DNA of 64,000 bases from Dicyema japonicum (GCA_011109175.1 RDEW01000046.1:104006-168005); one strand, 5' to 3'; positions 46,980-59,567 are shown, numbered from the stretch's first letter. A program made the numbers and translations. The notes: a model not told the origin generated them from the sequence alone.

Positions 46980-47300
46980 AACCGCGTGGCGCCATGTGGT
47001 GTTGCGTGGTTAATTGGTTGAAGTTTTCTGCTTGCTTGTTCGTTCCTCCTCTCTCTTCCTATTAGAGTGGCGTCATGTGATCCACATGTCTAAGTGGCGC
47101 CCAGTGCCATGCCGGCACGAAAAAGGATCTTTGCTCTCCCCCACTCCACTGGAGGGGTTTCCACAACTGCATATAATGGACGTCTTACCTTTCCGGATGG
47201 ACTCTGTTTCTGTAGAAGTGGAAACTGGATACACTTAATTAGTTGTTTACTTTAACTTCTTTCTCGGTGTATCCGGGGTTAATAAATAATAAATGGCATT
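46980..47300 (+). repeat. SINE-2 copy, plus strand
   Basis: Best copy of the family seen at 34190-34395 (minus). Starts about ACCGCGTGGCGCCATGTGG, includes TAGAGTGGCGTCATGTGATCC and TCCACTGGAGGGGTTTCC, and ends GGGGTTAATAAATAATAAATGG. The ORF 47014-47238 is incidental. Confidence 0.65.
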
Positions 47301-47853
47301 ATCAATCGCTTACTACAAAGCATGAAATTGTTGGTTTTTGAACAGCTAATAAAAGAAGGGGACACTCTGTTGGAGATATTTGAAGAACTCCGATTGTCAG
47401 TGGCCACCTTCCAAGAGCTCAATCATTAAGATACTTAGGGTGAAAAGGACTACCTAGGAATAATCGTCTTTTCGCTTTCTATGCTCGATTTGCATTCTGT
47501 CCCATGTATACTTAGACTGAATAGAAGTGACCATCGAAGTTTTATAGACCAGTCTAAACCTAAGCCCTGGATTGTTGTGATCTGCGCACTAGCTACTGAT
47601 ATAACTGGAGGCGTTCTTGATTTGTAATAAAATGAGATATGGATGGCTCCATTATGGACATTCTGGACGAATACATGTGTACAAGCTTCAAAGTACGTTT
47701 GTGTGCTGAAATTCGTCAGCATATAAGAAGCCTGATTTTAAGTAAAATAATATTTAGAATATGACTGTGGGAATGTGGACGCGCTGCGGCTTTGTGGAGA
47801 ATCGGAGTTCACTCAAAAAAGGATCAACGCTCTCCAGTGAAAGATTAAGAAGG
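47301..47853. other. no recognised gene
   Basis: A 90-codon minus ORF (47450-47722) without family signature. Confidence 0.35.
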
Positions 47854-47921
47854 GTCTTGAGCAGCGGTTCTTAACTGCGGCCCGCTGCTACTTAGGTGCG
47901 GCCGGCTTAAAATTATAAAAA

Positions 47922-48420
47922 TATAGTAAACCCTCATTAATCCGAACTAAAAAAATCGGATGCTTTTCGGATTGTGAAGGGAATAAATATATTAATTTCA
48001 TTGTAGTTAATATTAATGTTTTCACATATAATAATAATCTCTCTATTTTAGCATCAATCATTTCCTCGTCGACATTATAATTTTCACAAAGAATGATCAT
48101 TTCGTTCTCGTCGAGCACTTCTGTTTGAGTTATTTCGTATTCATTAGGAAGTTCAGTTCTTTCGATACCCATTCAAAACAGGATTTTGCATTATATCTTC
48201 ATTAGCACATTAATCAAGACATTTAATTGCCTCAGTCTTTTTAAAACATTTTTATGGTTTTCTTTTACTTCGTGTGTGAGATACAATAATGATGGCTTTC
48301 TGTACATTCACAAAAAAATCTTTCCAAATCAAGAGTATATAAGCCTTTTTATATAATAATGCTTAAAGTTCTTGATTATGGCTGCATCCATGGTTGAAGA
48401 TGTGCGGTTGTGTTTCTGGA
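47922..48420 (-). mobile_element. pogo/Tigger relic inside the hAT
   Basis: Plus strand begins AGTAAACCCTCATTAATCCG, a typical Tigger-like terminus close to the one at 21323. The minus strand at 48420-48360 encodes STMDAAIIKNFKHYY, equivalent to the QPMD.GII..FK block at the transposase C-terminus, followed downstream by an acidic tail (48172-47888). Confidence 0.6.
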
Positions 48421-48549
48421 AAAAAATAAAATTTCAATTTTCAAAAAATTTCGTTAAAACGTAGAGCATTAGTAAAAAGAACTTTTTTTCAATCAGTAAA
48501 AATAACTTTTTTCTGTAACATTTTAATTCATCACTATGATGACTGATGA

Positions 48550-50660
48550 AAACATTAAAAAATTCTCCCTGACAAAACCCTCTGATGAAGATGAAGTTCC
48601 AGATCATTTTCTGACACAAAATCTATGTCTTCTGCATGTATAATCTCCATCGGCATGCATCCTTCACATTTTGTTCTAAGAGCTCTCAATGCCGCTTCCA
48701 GGTATACGACGAATAGAACCAGAGATAGAGAATCTCCCTGAGGTATTCCAACTGTTGTCCCGAAAGGCTTCGATGTTGTGTTCCCAACTCGTACAGTTAA
48801 TTCAGTGTTCGATAGTATGAAACGGACAAGTCTTGTGTTATCCGTATCAAGAAAACTCTCAATAACATCCAGCAATGTTTTCCTGTTAACAGTGTCAAAA
48901 GCACTGGACATGTCCACCCCCAGTATTTTGAAATCACTCTTGTATCGTTGGCACGTGGCACATATCCATCTGTGGAACCAGACGGCATCCGCGGTCGAGC
49001 GACCCCTTCTGAATCCACTCTGTCCCGGTGACAAGAAATCATGAACACCAGAAGATATCCGGCTGATGGTTATCAGGGATAGTATCTTTCTCAATGTTCG
49101 TAGTAATATTACTGGTCTTAGATTTTTTATCGGTCCCTTGCTCTTTTCTGGTTTATGCAAAGGGATTAAAATTCCATCACCAAGTTTCAAAGGGAGTGTG
49201 TCTCAAATACCATATTGAAGATCTTTGTAATCAGGGTTGTCAATTCGCATGATGCATACTTGATCATTTCTCCATGTATGTTGTCTGGTCCCTCTGCCCT
49301 GTTGTTGTTTAATTTATTGATTGCCAGGTTAGTTTCCTCTGTAGATATCGGTAGATTCAGGCTTCTTGGTGATTTCTCAAATGGCTCCACATATGAGGTT
49401 TCATTTTCATTCAAAAGTCCTGAAAAATGTTCGGCAATAATCTCAGTTTTTTCTTTATTATCCAATACATTTCTTCCTTGACTGTCGTGAATACAAATAT
49501 TCGTAGGTTGAACTCCCCTCTTCAAAAGGCGAACTGCTCGAAACATTTGTGCTCCTTATCCCAACTTCTCAATTTCACTGACACGTTCGTCAATTTTCTT
49601 GACATAAATTTCCTTCTTCCTTCTTCTAATCTTCTTGACAATACGATTTCTTTCTTTTCTTAACTTGTTGTAAGTATCATTATTTGTACACGATTCTATT
49701 CTCAGCCGCAATTTTTTTTGTTTAATTGATAATAATCCAATTTCGTGATCGAAGACCCCTTTAAATCCTGCCGGCCTTTTTTCCCCAAGCACGTCGAAAC
49801 TTGCCTTCTTTATTCCATCAACAGTAGCATTCCAAATCATCTCTGGGGAATTTTCCATATTTATGTTCACAATCTCCTTCTTAATTGCCATAAAATAGCC
49901 AATAATCTTCACAATTTTTCCACAATAAAACGATCCTCTATTCTTTCTAGCTCCATCTATTCCGAAATATCTTTTCATTCTGAAACGTGCAACCAGCAGT
50001 TTATGATAACTATAAGTGATGGTGCCTCCATAGCTGCGGGAGTCTGTTAGTAAAGCACGAAGAGATCTTTTACACATAATACAATCAATCTGGTTTATAT
50101 CCGGACATAGTCACCATTTCTATCCTTTCTGAGTCCAGTCCACGTAGTCTTATGCCTCGCATTGTGGTCGAATGCAGAATTACAAATGAAGTAGTCAAAC
50201 ATGTTGCAAAATTGCACGAGCGATTCTCCTGACATATTCCTCCTCCCCCTGGCATGTCTACTCATACAGGGTTCTCTCCACGGACAGTGTCCCACTTTAG
50301 CATTCCAATCACCACAAAGAAAGGTCATAAACGAGCCTTTGAGATCAGAGACGGTATCCGTTAGTGACATATAAAACAGATCAAGTCCATCGGGATTTGT
50401 AAAAAACCTCGTTATTGTGGGCGCGTAGACATTAATTATGAACATAAAGGAATTGTCAGTCCTCCCACTCTTAATCTGGAGTACTGCTATTCTGTCATTC
50501 ACCCTCCACACTCTGTGGATTCTCCCATCAAGACATTTATGTATAGCAAAGCCAAGTCCGTAGTGGTTGCATTCAGAGTATAGTAATATAAATCTAAACT
50601 CTCCGTAATTCTCCTCAACTGCATCCTTCACTTTAGTCTCCTGATTTTGTATGATGTTAA
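48550..50660 (-). mobile_element. LINE-C copy, minus strand (endonuclease to RT)
   Basis: From 50631 downward: NYGEFRFILLYS, IINVYAPTITRFF, FLCGDWNAKVG, GRRNMSGESLVQFC and HKTTWTGLRKD (AP-type endonuclease); 50077-49556 linker with a basic coiled-coil; 49546-49187 RT fingers (NNRAEGPDNIHGEMIKYA); 49190-48555 RT with LSPGQSGFRRGRSTADAVWFHRW, GVDMSSAFDTVNR (motif A), GIPQGDSLSLVLF (motif B), then IIHAEDIDFVSE where YADD should stand. Four long frames with few lesions: one of the better LINE-C copies, but the catalytic motif is lost. Confidence 0.9.
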
Positions 50661-50921
50661 GTCACTTATTAAATCCTTCCTTTTATGTTTTTCTTTCAAT
50701 CCACAGACGTTGAATGACGCCAGTGTGAAGAGATCATTAGTCAGTGTGAAATAGACATAATTAATCAGAACCACGTCACCAGTTCAACCAGAAAATTCTC
50801 ACATTAATTTCAGTTAATAATGTTTAATTTTCTTTAAAAAAATTTTTTGCGGCCCGCGAACTAATTGTTAATTATTGATTTGGCCCGCTGGTCAAAAAAG
50901 TTGAGAACCACTGGTCTTGAG

Positions 50922-51862
50922 TATCTGAATAACGAGAGGTGGTGAGTGTTTGTAGAAGGATAAACCCTGTCAGACATGAATTTAGGAAGTAGTTTGAGAG
51001 TTAGTCAAGAAGAGAGGAGTATTAGTTCAACGCGTATTGTGTTTCTAAAAAGTTTGATCTTTCAGAAATTACGAAAATTTTTGCAGCAATAATGCAATAT
51101 TTATAGATCGTCCTGCGTCTCCGCTATGTTATCTCGTGGATAGAAGCGAAATGGCTAATTTTAGGGTGGGTTTGAGAACTGATTAAAAGGTTATAGTCAA
51201 AAAATGTCCTTAAGGCAACTAAAAGATCGAAAAACAATGCGACTGGATCTGACAGGATACCAATGTCCCTTTTAAAGAAGGCACTTAAAGTCTGCTGGAT
51301 GTCTTGGTGAGGTTATATAGCGGCCTCATGTTTGGTTATGTTCCCAGGCGTTTAAAGGTGGCCAAACAGGTTAAAGCAAGAAAATTAGGAAAAAGCCCGG
51401 AAAAACTAAAAACCACAATAAAACCAAACTAGCTAATCACGTGATCCAGAAATGCTGCAGCATTGACCTCATCGTGGCTTGACGTTCCTCGAGCTCACAA
51501 AAGAACGTATATGACGTAGAATCTAATTTTCATAGTCGCATAGACACACTATTCTTTTCTTAAAGATTAAGGGTTCAAGAAAAGTTAATGAGGAGTTTTC
51601 GATATCTGTCCATCGCACCTTTAAATTTTCCTCTCTGGATATGGTAGAAAAAATGAACAGGTATTTCCCCAAAAAACTAAATGACCACAGAAGTACATAA
51701 AGTTAATGAGAGAAGAAATTTCCTCAGATAACTAAACTAAATGGCTACAAAAGGTATATAAAGTTAAAATGAGAAAAGCAGTTAAATTAAATAATTATAA
51801 ATTAAAAATATAAATAAATAATATTCTGAAATCATATTTTGCAATTTTCTCGTGGAGTTATA
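50922..51862. other. 5' flank of the UBR5 gene
   Basis: AT-rich, no gene or repeat recognised. The promoter should lie here, but no element can be named with confidence. Confidence 0.5.
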
Positions 51863-54800
51863 ATGCAGAATATATGTTGTGTGAGTATTCCCTCAGACAA
51901 TCCTGGATCATTTTTCGAAATGTATGAATTTTAGCAATATTACAGCATCGAGGATGATAATAAGGAAAATTTATTTAATCTCTCTAATTTTATCCCAACT
52001 GATTTACCCCAACTGCTCGGAGTAAGGGTGGTACAGTGCTTGGTGGTCTCTGATTTGATTGTCCTTCGATTTCAGGTCATTTTATTTCTACAATATTAGA
52101 CTGGACATGTTGGCTTCTTTCATTTTACCACATTGGATGTTGTCACCAGGAAAAAACAAGGAAATAAAACCAGATCAAACTCTCCTAAACGCATGGCTCA
52201 TCCACGTGTCAACCTTAGTTCTCTTCTACGTTCTCAGTAATTTCTATTTTTAATTCTATCAGCAACACAGTGCAAGTTGTCCCAGGGGCAAGTGGTCGCA
52301 GAGACATGGAAGTCCCCGAGGACTTGGTCTCATTAGTTTGCTCTTACTCTAATTTTAGGCACAAAATATCCTTCAAAGGCCACGGAATGAGATTATCCGT
52401 GAACTAAGGATGACTGTTTGATCGATTATCTATAATTAAGAACCTCGATGTGAATATGGCTATTAATAATATACTCAGCAGAGAAGGAGACACTGTGGCT
52501 CCTCCATTTTTGATGAGGTCCAGCAGATTGTCAGATGATGATGGATATTTGGATTTTTTCCCTCGAATATCATCTTCACAACTACGAGGATGTTAGAATT
52601 ATCTGTCTAATATTAGTGGCTGATTTGAATATACTGAGGAACCCTGAAAGACGACAACGTATTACCAAGCCTGTAAAGACTGAGGACTCTTTGACAACAA
52701 AACTCGTCTTTAGTGAAGTAATTGTATTTGTTGAATCTGAATATGTACTAATTAATGGTTAATTTACAAGGAATCACACTTTATTGATATGGCAGCCATG
52801 TATAGTGCTTTATATTTGATTGGGAGTCAATCTAAAAAGTTATTTATATTACAATGGAATTCTACTACAGTTAATTGCGTTCCTTTTGACAGAACTGTCC
52901 CACTAGGGCTGGAAGGTGAGGAAATAACAATGTTAAGTGCCTCCCACACACGTGCTTCATGTGTTACTGCTAATGGAAAAGTATGTGTTACTTATTACGA
53001 TTAGATTGCGTCATGGATGGATGACTGTTTTATTGGATGTGCTGAATATGCAGAACACGTGGCTAGTTCATTCCCTCAATTAGAAGGAGAACATATAGCC
53101 AAGATTTGTTGTTCTCCAAGTCAGACATTTGTGCTTACAGAGAATAGGCATTTGTATTGGTGGTATGTGTTTATGTTTTATATTATAAGGGGAGTTAAAC
53201 AGCTGGGGAACGCTCACATTGAAAAAATTATAGAGCCTTCCACTAAGGATGTTGATGCTAAGATTGTTGTTGGGAGTAGGGTTTACTCAAAAAACATGTC
53301 ATTGTTCCTTGAAGGGGCAGTAGTCTTTTCCCCAAGTCTTGACTATTCAGCACCACCTAAAGTTGGGTACGTGTTGGATAAATTCTGTCCTACTTCTGGC
53401 TCTGTCACTATTCGTTCACTGTTTAATTTTTATGTTACTTTTAGTAATTATTCTGGTAACAATACCGTCATTGAATCCCCTAAGCACTGTGGAAAAAGTT
53501 CTCATATTTTATTATATTTAGAACGTCCATATAGTAATAATACCCCCGATAGTGAGATTATGTCTTTGGATTTGTCATCAATGTACGTTCTTAAGAGTTC
53601 TCCTATACATTCTTATTTTACTGTTGTTATGGTTTATTTATGTTTGGTGATTCTAGATTTACAATGGAATGGCACTCGTTCGTTTAGGAAACGACACATC
53701 TACAGAATATGATCAAATACTAAAACTATCTGACTTGGAGTTAGTCCCCTGCATGAGGTATTATTATCTTTTATTCTAGATCATACAAAAGACTATTAAA
53801 TCCTATACAAAAGGTTCCCGTTCTCTCAAAATTTGCTTCTTGTACAGACATATATTCAGTACTGCATATAGAAAACCGTATAATTGATAATTTAATGCTA
53901 GAATTGCATATTCTGGCTAATATTGATGGAAAGCCTCACTATGCCACATTTAAAGACAATAATATAGTAAAATATTCTTTGGATACATTTATGAGTCCAA
54001 ATGTCGAATCATTGGAATTGGTTAGTTGTTCAAAGGATATGCCTGTTGTGATGAGGGATTGTAGAGATGGTAGTCTCCGTTTTATGCCAACCACTCCTAC
54101 TACTTCTGCTAATTTTCCAAACTATGTGAGAATGGGGGCGACCGACTGTGTTGGTGTTGGTAGTAGGAACAATGAAACAATAAACAATACAGTTATTATA
54201 TTTGTTCAAAAGGTAAAGTATACTGTAATTATTAGGTATGTAATATTTTGAGAATTATCAGCGAGTCTGATCATGTTCTATTATCCCAGATTATAAATAA
54301 TATTGAAAATGACAGTATATTACATATTGTTATTGTAGGTGATTTAAGAATAAAATTTATTGATGAGATTCTTAATGAGAGGCATGATGGTAATAGAAAT
54401 ATTATGCATGTTGCTGTACTTTTGTGTAAGACAAGATCTAAGAGTTAGTTTTTCCGTTTTATTTATTAGATGATAGCGAAAATAATGATGAAACTGATAA
54501 GATTACTCAAAGGTTTGGACTTTTTGTTATTATAGGAAATCACCAATACAAGAAGTTAGAAATACAATTAAAATTGGTCTTATTGTAAAGTTATTTAAAG
54601 ATGAAATCAATTCTTCAAACATGAATGACTCTCTGTTAGTATTACAGATTCTGTGTTCGTGTTCATTCATTAGGGAGACAGTGGTCACTTTACTTTGTCA
54701 ATGGTTGATTGATTAATTGATGTTTTAGTGACTACAAAGGATTTACTCCCCTTTTTTCTGCTTTAATTGAGTTCTGTTATGAAGCTGCACTCGTCATTAT

Positions 54801-57800
54801 TCACAACTTTAAGAATGATGAATCCTTGCTCAGAGATGTTTTCCTTTTCTGTACATCTGCTTCCCCTCTCCACGTAATATGTCAAAATGACCTCTGTACA
54901 TATCACTGGACTTCGTCATTTTCTGCTGATCAAGTTTACTAATTATCCTCATATTAGATTATATATGAATGTCGTACTTGTGGTATTCTAAAGAAATACT
55001 GTTTATGTGCCAATTGTGCTGTCATTTGTCACAGAGGACATGATTACAGGTGGTTGTATGCTATTATTTGTTAGTATTAGTAAAGATTATGTGGCAGGGT
55101 TTTGTGATTGTCAATTCAATTGCAAATGTAGGGCACTCGATGTCGGATCACCAAAATACAGAATGGAGGTATTCAAGCAGTTAATGAGTATTGACGGAGT
55201 CGTTGATATTTTGGATGCCAAGTCCTACATTTATTAATTGCAGGGGGCAACATATTCTACTTTATGCTATTACAGCTTTGGGTAAAAATGGACAAAAAGA
55301 TACTCGTCCTGATGATGAGTCTAGTCGTCGTAAGAATGTACGAAGGGGTAGTCAATAATATTTATTTTAGCTGGGTTTGTCGAAAAGGCTTTGAATTTGT
55401 TAATATTTGACAAAAAGGTACTACAGTCATTTGTGACGAGTCATGAAAGAATTCCACAAAGGTAATATTATACTGTAATGATTAGTAATTTAACTCATCA
55501 AAAGGAATGTGCGAGTATTGATAAATTTTGTTTCAATTTTATATTTAAGACAATCAAAATATCTGTAATTGTTAGGTTCTATTAAAGGTGGACGAATTTG
55601 CAGAAATATTGAAGGATATTCCAGAATATTGCCAAAGTCGTTATATACGTTCCTTTGTCAGAATGTACACACTTATATGTCCACACACAATATTCAAGGC
55701 ATCATACAAAATGTACGTCATATGTTCTTATTTCAGGGATATTTGTCAGGCAGCATTTTCCAGAATACAGACAATGTTCGGAAACATTCCAGTCGTTTCC
55801 TCTAAAGAACTCATCTCTGCTGGAAATTCTTTAATCACTCCTGTTTTAGCGGGAATATCAGTTTCTGATACACTTTCGATTGCTGAATTTAAGGACGAGA
55901 AGACATTATTGAATGTAATTTACGTTTTTATATTATAGCGACTTGAGAATATATTTAATGATAACTCTCGGACAATTCTAACAGAAGCTCAACCAGGATC
56001 ACACGATGATGGGGATAATCCTGATGCCCCATCTAACATCAACATATGTCGAACTAATGATGTTGAACAAATGTTCGTGCTTTGTATTATTATAGAATTT
56101 CTCAAGGAGAATCCGATGAAATGGTTTGTGAAAGTGGGGATGAAGTAAACTCAGAGTTACGATTAGATGATATGATATGTAAATTCATAAATAACTTGTA
56201 GCTCATTTGGACCCCTATGATGAAGAGAATGATTCTGGAGATTTTGATGATGAACCAACTAATTTAGTAGACGTATCGCAAACGTCAGTTGGGTCTCATT
56301 TGGATGGAGATGATATTGAAATTGTGGAGATAAATAGCGATGATGAGGGTCACTTACATGATTCTGATGAAGCAATGAGTGATTGGTCCTCATCAACGTC
56401 AGTGGATATGGGTATCAATTTATTTATATGAAGACATGGGAGTACATAACGTGGATGGACTTGTACCTGAAAATCTTGCATGGGCTGTTGAACCAGACTT
56501 GTCTGCTTCTACTAGAGAGAACTCTGCGGACTCGTATGTAAAACGTAATATTTCTTATAAGTTTAGATAATACAGCTGTTTATTATTCTTATATTTACGG
56601 TATGATATTAGTAGATGTAGTACAATTAATGTGTATTACCAATATTAATACTCCAAATGAATCTTCTCAATTGGAGGTTAATTTGTTTATATATGATAGG
56701 AGTTTTTATGTAATAATATTGAAGTTATATGGTCAAGAGTTATTAATGTGTTTGAGTCATTGGAAGCAAGGATACGCTTTGGTATTGAAATGTGGGAGAA
56801 TAATCACACTACAACTGAAACACCTAAAGAAAATACTTCTGATTCATTAAAGGGTTTATTTTTCTTTAATGACAGACACTTTTGTTCGAATGTTACAGTT
56901 ACTGAGATCCCAATCTAATGAGCACTATGGACTGATTCCAAAACCTCTTAATTTGTGGGCATATCTCCACTATGCTTACTTTTTCGACTCTATTTCTTAT
57001 TTTTATCAGGTTATGCAAGGAACACTGAAATGTTATAAACAGACTCCCTATTTAAAGGTTTAAAACTATTTTGTTACATCTAGTTCTTTGAAGGACATAA
57101 TTCTCAAACTAATGGAAACATTCAATGCTATTTTCGTCGTTCGAATTCTGTGTCTTCTTTTACTAATGATTATGTATTATTTTTATAAACTCGTTAGAAT
57201 GATATTTTGGAGACTGATGTGAGTAGAGCCCTCCCTCTAGCTGTTTATCCCCAACTTCTTACTCCTTCTGCTACAAAGGATGTTCTTTTTGGAGAACCTA
57301 GTAGCCACAATTCAACTATTCATGACGACTGTCCAACGAATTTTGCAATTTCTTTTGTTCACACATCCACGTTGTTTTTGTGTGTAATTTTGTAGAGGAC
57401 AAAAGAGTAGATTAGCTGCTGTTAATATATCAGTCCCTTCATTGTTGAAAAGATATCATAATACTGTGGATTTGTTTGCACAACTCCATTTGGATGACTT
57501 GGATAAGTTGCCTCATTCAAATATATGTCAGTTCTCAAGATTCAAAGCCAAAGATCAACGATTTCGTAATATGGTGGCTGCAATGCCTTATAAAAATAGT
57601 CGGTTTTTGTCATTTGAGGTATGTCTATGTTGTATTATTTAGGTTGAGAGAGACACTAAGAAACTTATGATTGAGGTATTTCAAAGACTCAACCAGCTGT
57701 CTTCTAGAGAGGGATATAGCAATCGTGTACAACCAATGGCTCTTTCCAAAATAGATGTTACCTTTAAGGGTGAGCCTGGAAGAGGTGAAGGGGTCGTTCG

Positions 57801-59251
57801 TTCATTCTTTACTCTTCTAGCAGAGGCTTTTAAATCTCGTGATAAACTATCTCATCTTGGTCTTTCTTCACTCTGTTTTTTATATATTTATATTAGTCCT
57901 GTTACCTACAAGTAGAGATGGTAGAATCAATATTACTACTGAGGAGATTAGATCGACGTTATTGTTTCTTTTATTAATAGATTGTCACTGGATGCTGACC
58001 CATACGTTCCCATTTCTCCAGGAATCCCTAAAGTTGACAATCTGTTTCATCAAAACATATATAAATTTATAAGAAAAAAATATCCAGTATAATAATTAAC
58101 TTTACTCATAGACTTTTGCTCCACAAATAACTGGTATGCTCATTCAGTTCCCAGACTCACAATTGCGAAAGATTTATTCCCATAAGGATACGTTTAGTGT
58201 ATTTATTGAAGAGGCTGCTAATATGCTCTCGGGAAATTGGTTTGCATGTGGTTTTGAGCTTAGTGAGTCTGTTTTGGGATTTGATGATTCTCCTCTGTTT
58301 TGGGAACCTGGAAGACCTGGAATATATGCTCCTCTTCTCGGAAAGGGGGACAAAGTAAGATTGAATGCATTTTTGAATGTGGGACGGTATTTGTGTTAGT
58401 TGATATTAGTATTATTGGATTATGTCTCTTTTTTGGTCGAATACTACCCATTCAGTTCTGTCGTCATGTCCTCAAATATATAACAAACAGAGAGATTTTA
58501 TGGCATGACTTTGCTTTCTATAATTTGTGTTTGTATGAGTCACTGAGAAACCTAGCACATTTAAATGAAGATGAAATGAATGATCTATGTTTGTCATTCA
58601 AAACAAGTGTTGATATTAATAAGGTTGTGTGATTATTTACGTAGAATATGGTGTTGGTTGATTTGAAAGATTCTGATGAGAGTGTTACTGTTGATAATGT
58701 CAAAGAATATATTCGTTTATATTCTTACTATTGTATGGTTAAATCTTCTGAAGAAGCTCTTAAGGTAATCTAATCTTCATATTTTCAGAAAATCAGACAG
58801 GGGGTGTTGGAAGTAATTCCTGCTGACGTTTTCGATCACATGTCTGCTGAGGATTTAAGTTTGATTCTCTCCGGAGTTCGTTCCATCGATCTTTCATATT
58901 TAATGTCTATCACTACCATAGTTAATGAAACTGGGGGTCAGAACATAGACACTTATGTTGGATGGTTTTGGAGTATATTTGAGAAAATGGATGCCTCTGA
59001 TAAGCATGATCTTGTAATGAATTTATATATGCTTTTAGCTCTTCTTTTGGACGTCGAGTCCCTTCATGCCATCCTCAAATGAAGGATTTCCCTCTGTTCC
59101 GTCGTTAAGCATAAGACCTAGTGAGGATAATAGATTTCCTACTGCCAATACTTGTATTTGTAGACTCTATATTCCTCTCTACTCCACAAAGTCTATTCTA
59201 AAATCGAAACTATTGTATTCTATTGCTGTTAAGACATTTGGATTTATTTGA
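51863..59251 (+). CDS. UBR5: UBR5/hyd HECT-type E3 ubiquitin ligase, complete, 2126 aa, 43 exons
   Basis: Nuclear and cytosolic N-degron-binding E3 ligase. 43 exons join into one 6381-bp frame (human protein 2799 aa). Start ATG 51863 (MQNICCVSIPSD) aligns with the UBR5 N-terminus. Domains: UBA ~124-171 (VPEDLVSL, RELRMTNLDVNMAINN); beta-propeller-like region ~240-640 (YSALYLIG, LYWWGV, HDGNRNIMH at the following helical segment); UBR zinc box ~865-935 (CQNDLCTYHW, YECRTCGIL, CLCANCAVICHRGHD, FCDCQFNCKC); acidic stretch ~1200-1290; MLLE ~1777-1830 (QITGMLIQFPD), inside the HECT region as in UBR5; HECT ~1620-2126 (KIDVTFKGEPGRGEGVVRSF, RHVLKYITNREILWHDFAF, GWFWSIFEKM, FFWTSSP). Catalytic Cys is residue 2095 (TANTCICRL, codon 59153-59155), 31 residues from the C-terminus as in human UBR5. 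No lesion anywhere. It is shorter than vertebrate UBR5 mainly in low-complexity linkers. Confidence 0.97.
51922..59038 (+). other. map of the 42 ultrashort introns of UBR5
   Basis: All GT-AG; 21-28 nt, total 1008 nt, mean 24.0; acceptors TAG 30, CAG 6, AAG 6. Coordinates: 51922-51945, 52076-52099, 52237-52262, 52336-52358, 52416-52440, 52592-52616, 52745-52770, 52981-53004, 53163-53189, 53421-53444, 53632-53656, 53758-53779, 54213-54235, 54315-54338, 54444-54469, 54513-54535, 54704-54728, 54934-54957, 55050-55074, 55222-55243, 55348-55370, 55462-55485, 55565-55587, 55713-55736, 55915-55938, 56073-56095, 56179-56201, 56412-56433, 56534-56561, 56677-56699, 56854-56875, 57058-57083, 57174-57197, 57371-57395, 57619-57642, 57875-57896, 57958-57980, 58087-58111, 58387-58409, 58624-58644, 58765-58788, 59014-59038. 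Each was placed by frame continuity and UBR5 family alignment recalled by eye. 54315-54338 and 55713-55736 are least certain because the frame stays open either way. A further 24-nt candidate at 58240-58263 was not removed. Confidence 0.9.
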
Positions 59252-59567
59252 TTGATAATTTTGTTTCTTGTTATTTACATTTTGCATTATTTACTTTTAT
59301 AGATAATTGCATGTAATTTTTTACTAGTTAATTATCATTTATTTGTCTAAAATATTGAATTGAGAAACTTCGAGAGATTGTATGCCTGCCCTGCTCTCTG
59401 TTATGTGTCTTGAACCGTTAAGTAGATTACTTTACCAAGGGGTGTATGGGTCAAACCACTAATATTCCTAAAAATATTGGTTTACGTGTTACTCTAAAAA
59501 ACAAAAGGTGATAGATGTCCTCTGTTCTTGTGGATATGTTGCAGTCAATTTGTGTAATCATTAGGGC
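59252..59567. other. 3' flank of UBR5
   Basis: AT-rich; the UBR5 poly(A) site should fall here. 59556-59567 (AATCATTAGGGC) is the left target-site duplication of the next element. Confidence 0.6.

Larger units (their letters stand above)
47862..50913. mobile_element. hAT element with perfect 8-bp TSD, carrying Tigger and LINE-C insertions
   Basis: Left end CAGCGGTTCTTAACTGCGGC (47862) and right end GTTGAGAACCACTG (50913) are imperfect inverted repeats of the CAGTGGTTCTCAAC type. GCGGCCCGC follows at both ends (47877-47887; 50846-50858). Flanking GTCTTGAG is duplicated exactly (47854-47861 and 50914-50921). No hAT transposase remains, so this was probably a non-autonomous element enlarged by insertions. 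Confidence 0.85.

Noticed and set aside
54315-54338. Treating this segment as exon because the frame is open
   Set aside because: With it included the stretch before HDGNRN is about 8 residues longer than in UBR5 family members, and it has a GTATAT..TGTAG intron profile; removed in the model, though direct evidence is needed.
58240-58263. A further 24-nt intron in UBR5
   Set aside because: GT..TTAG and frame-neutral, but richer in G than the others and located in a non-conserved linker, so alignment cannot decide; left as exon.
52535-58632. The dozens of separate 60-230 codon ORFs across this interval as independent small genes
   Set aside because: They are exons of UBR5 read through into or stopped by ultrashort introns; spliced together they give one protein.
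51863-59251. Ciliate or nucleomorph origin, suggested by tiny introns
   Set aside because: UBR5, SLC17, DNAJC2 and CBM14 genes with standard stop codons, plus R4-like elements and SINEs, fit an animal better; no reassigned stop codon is needed.
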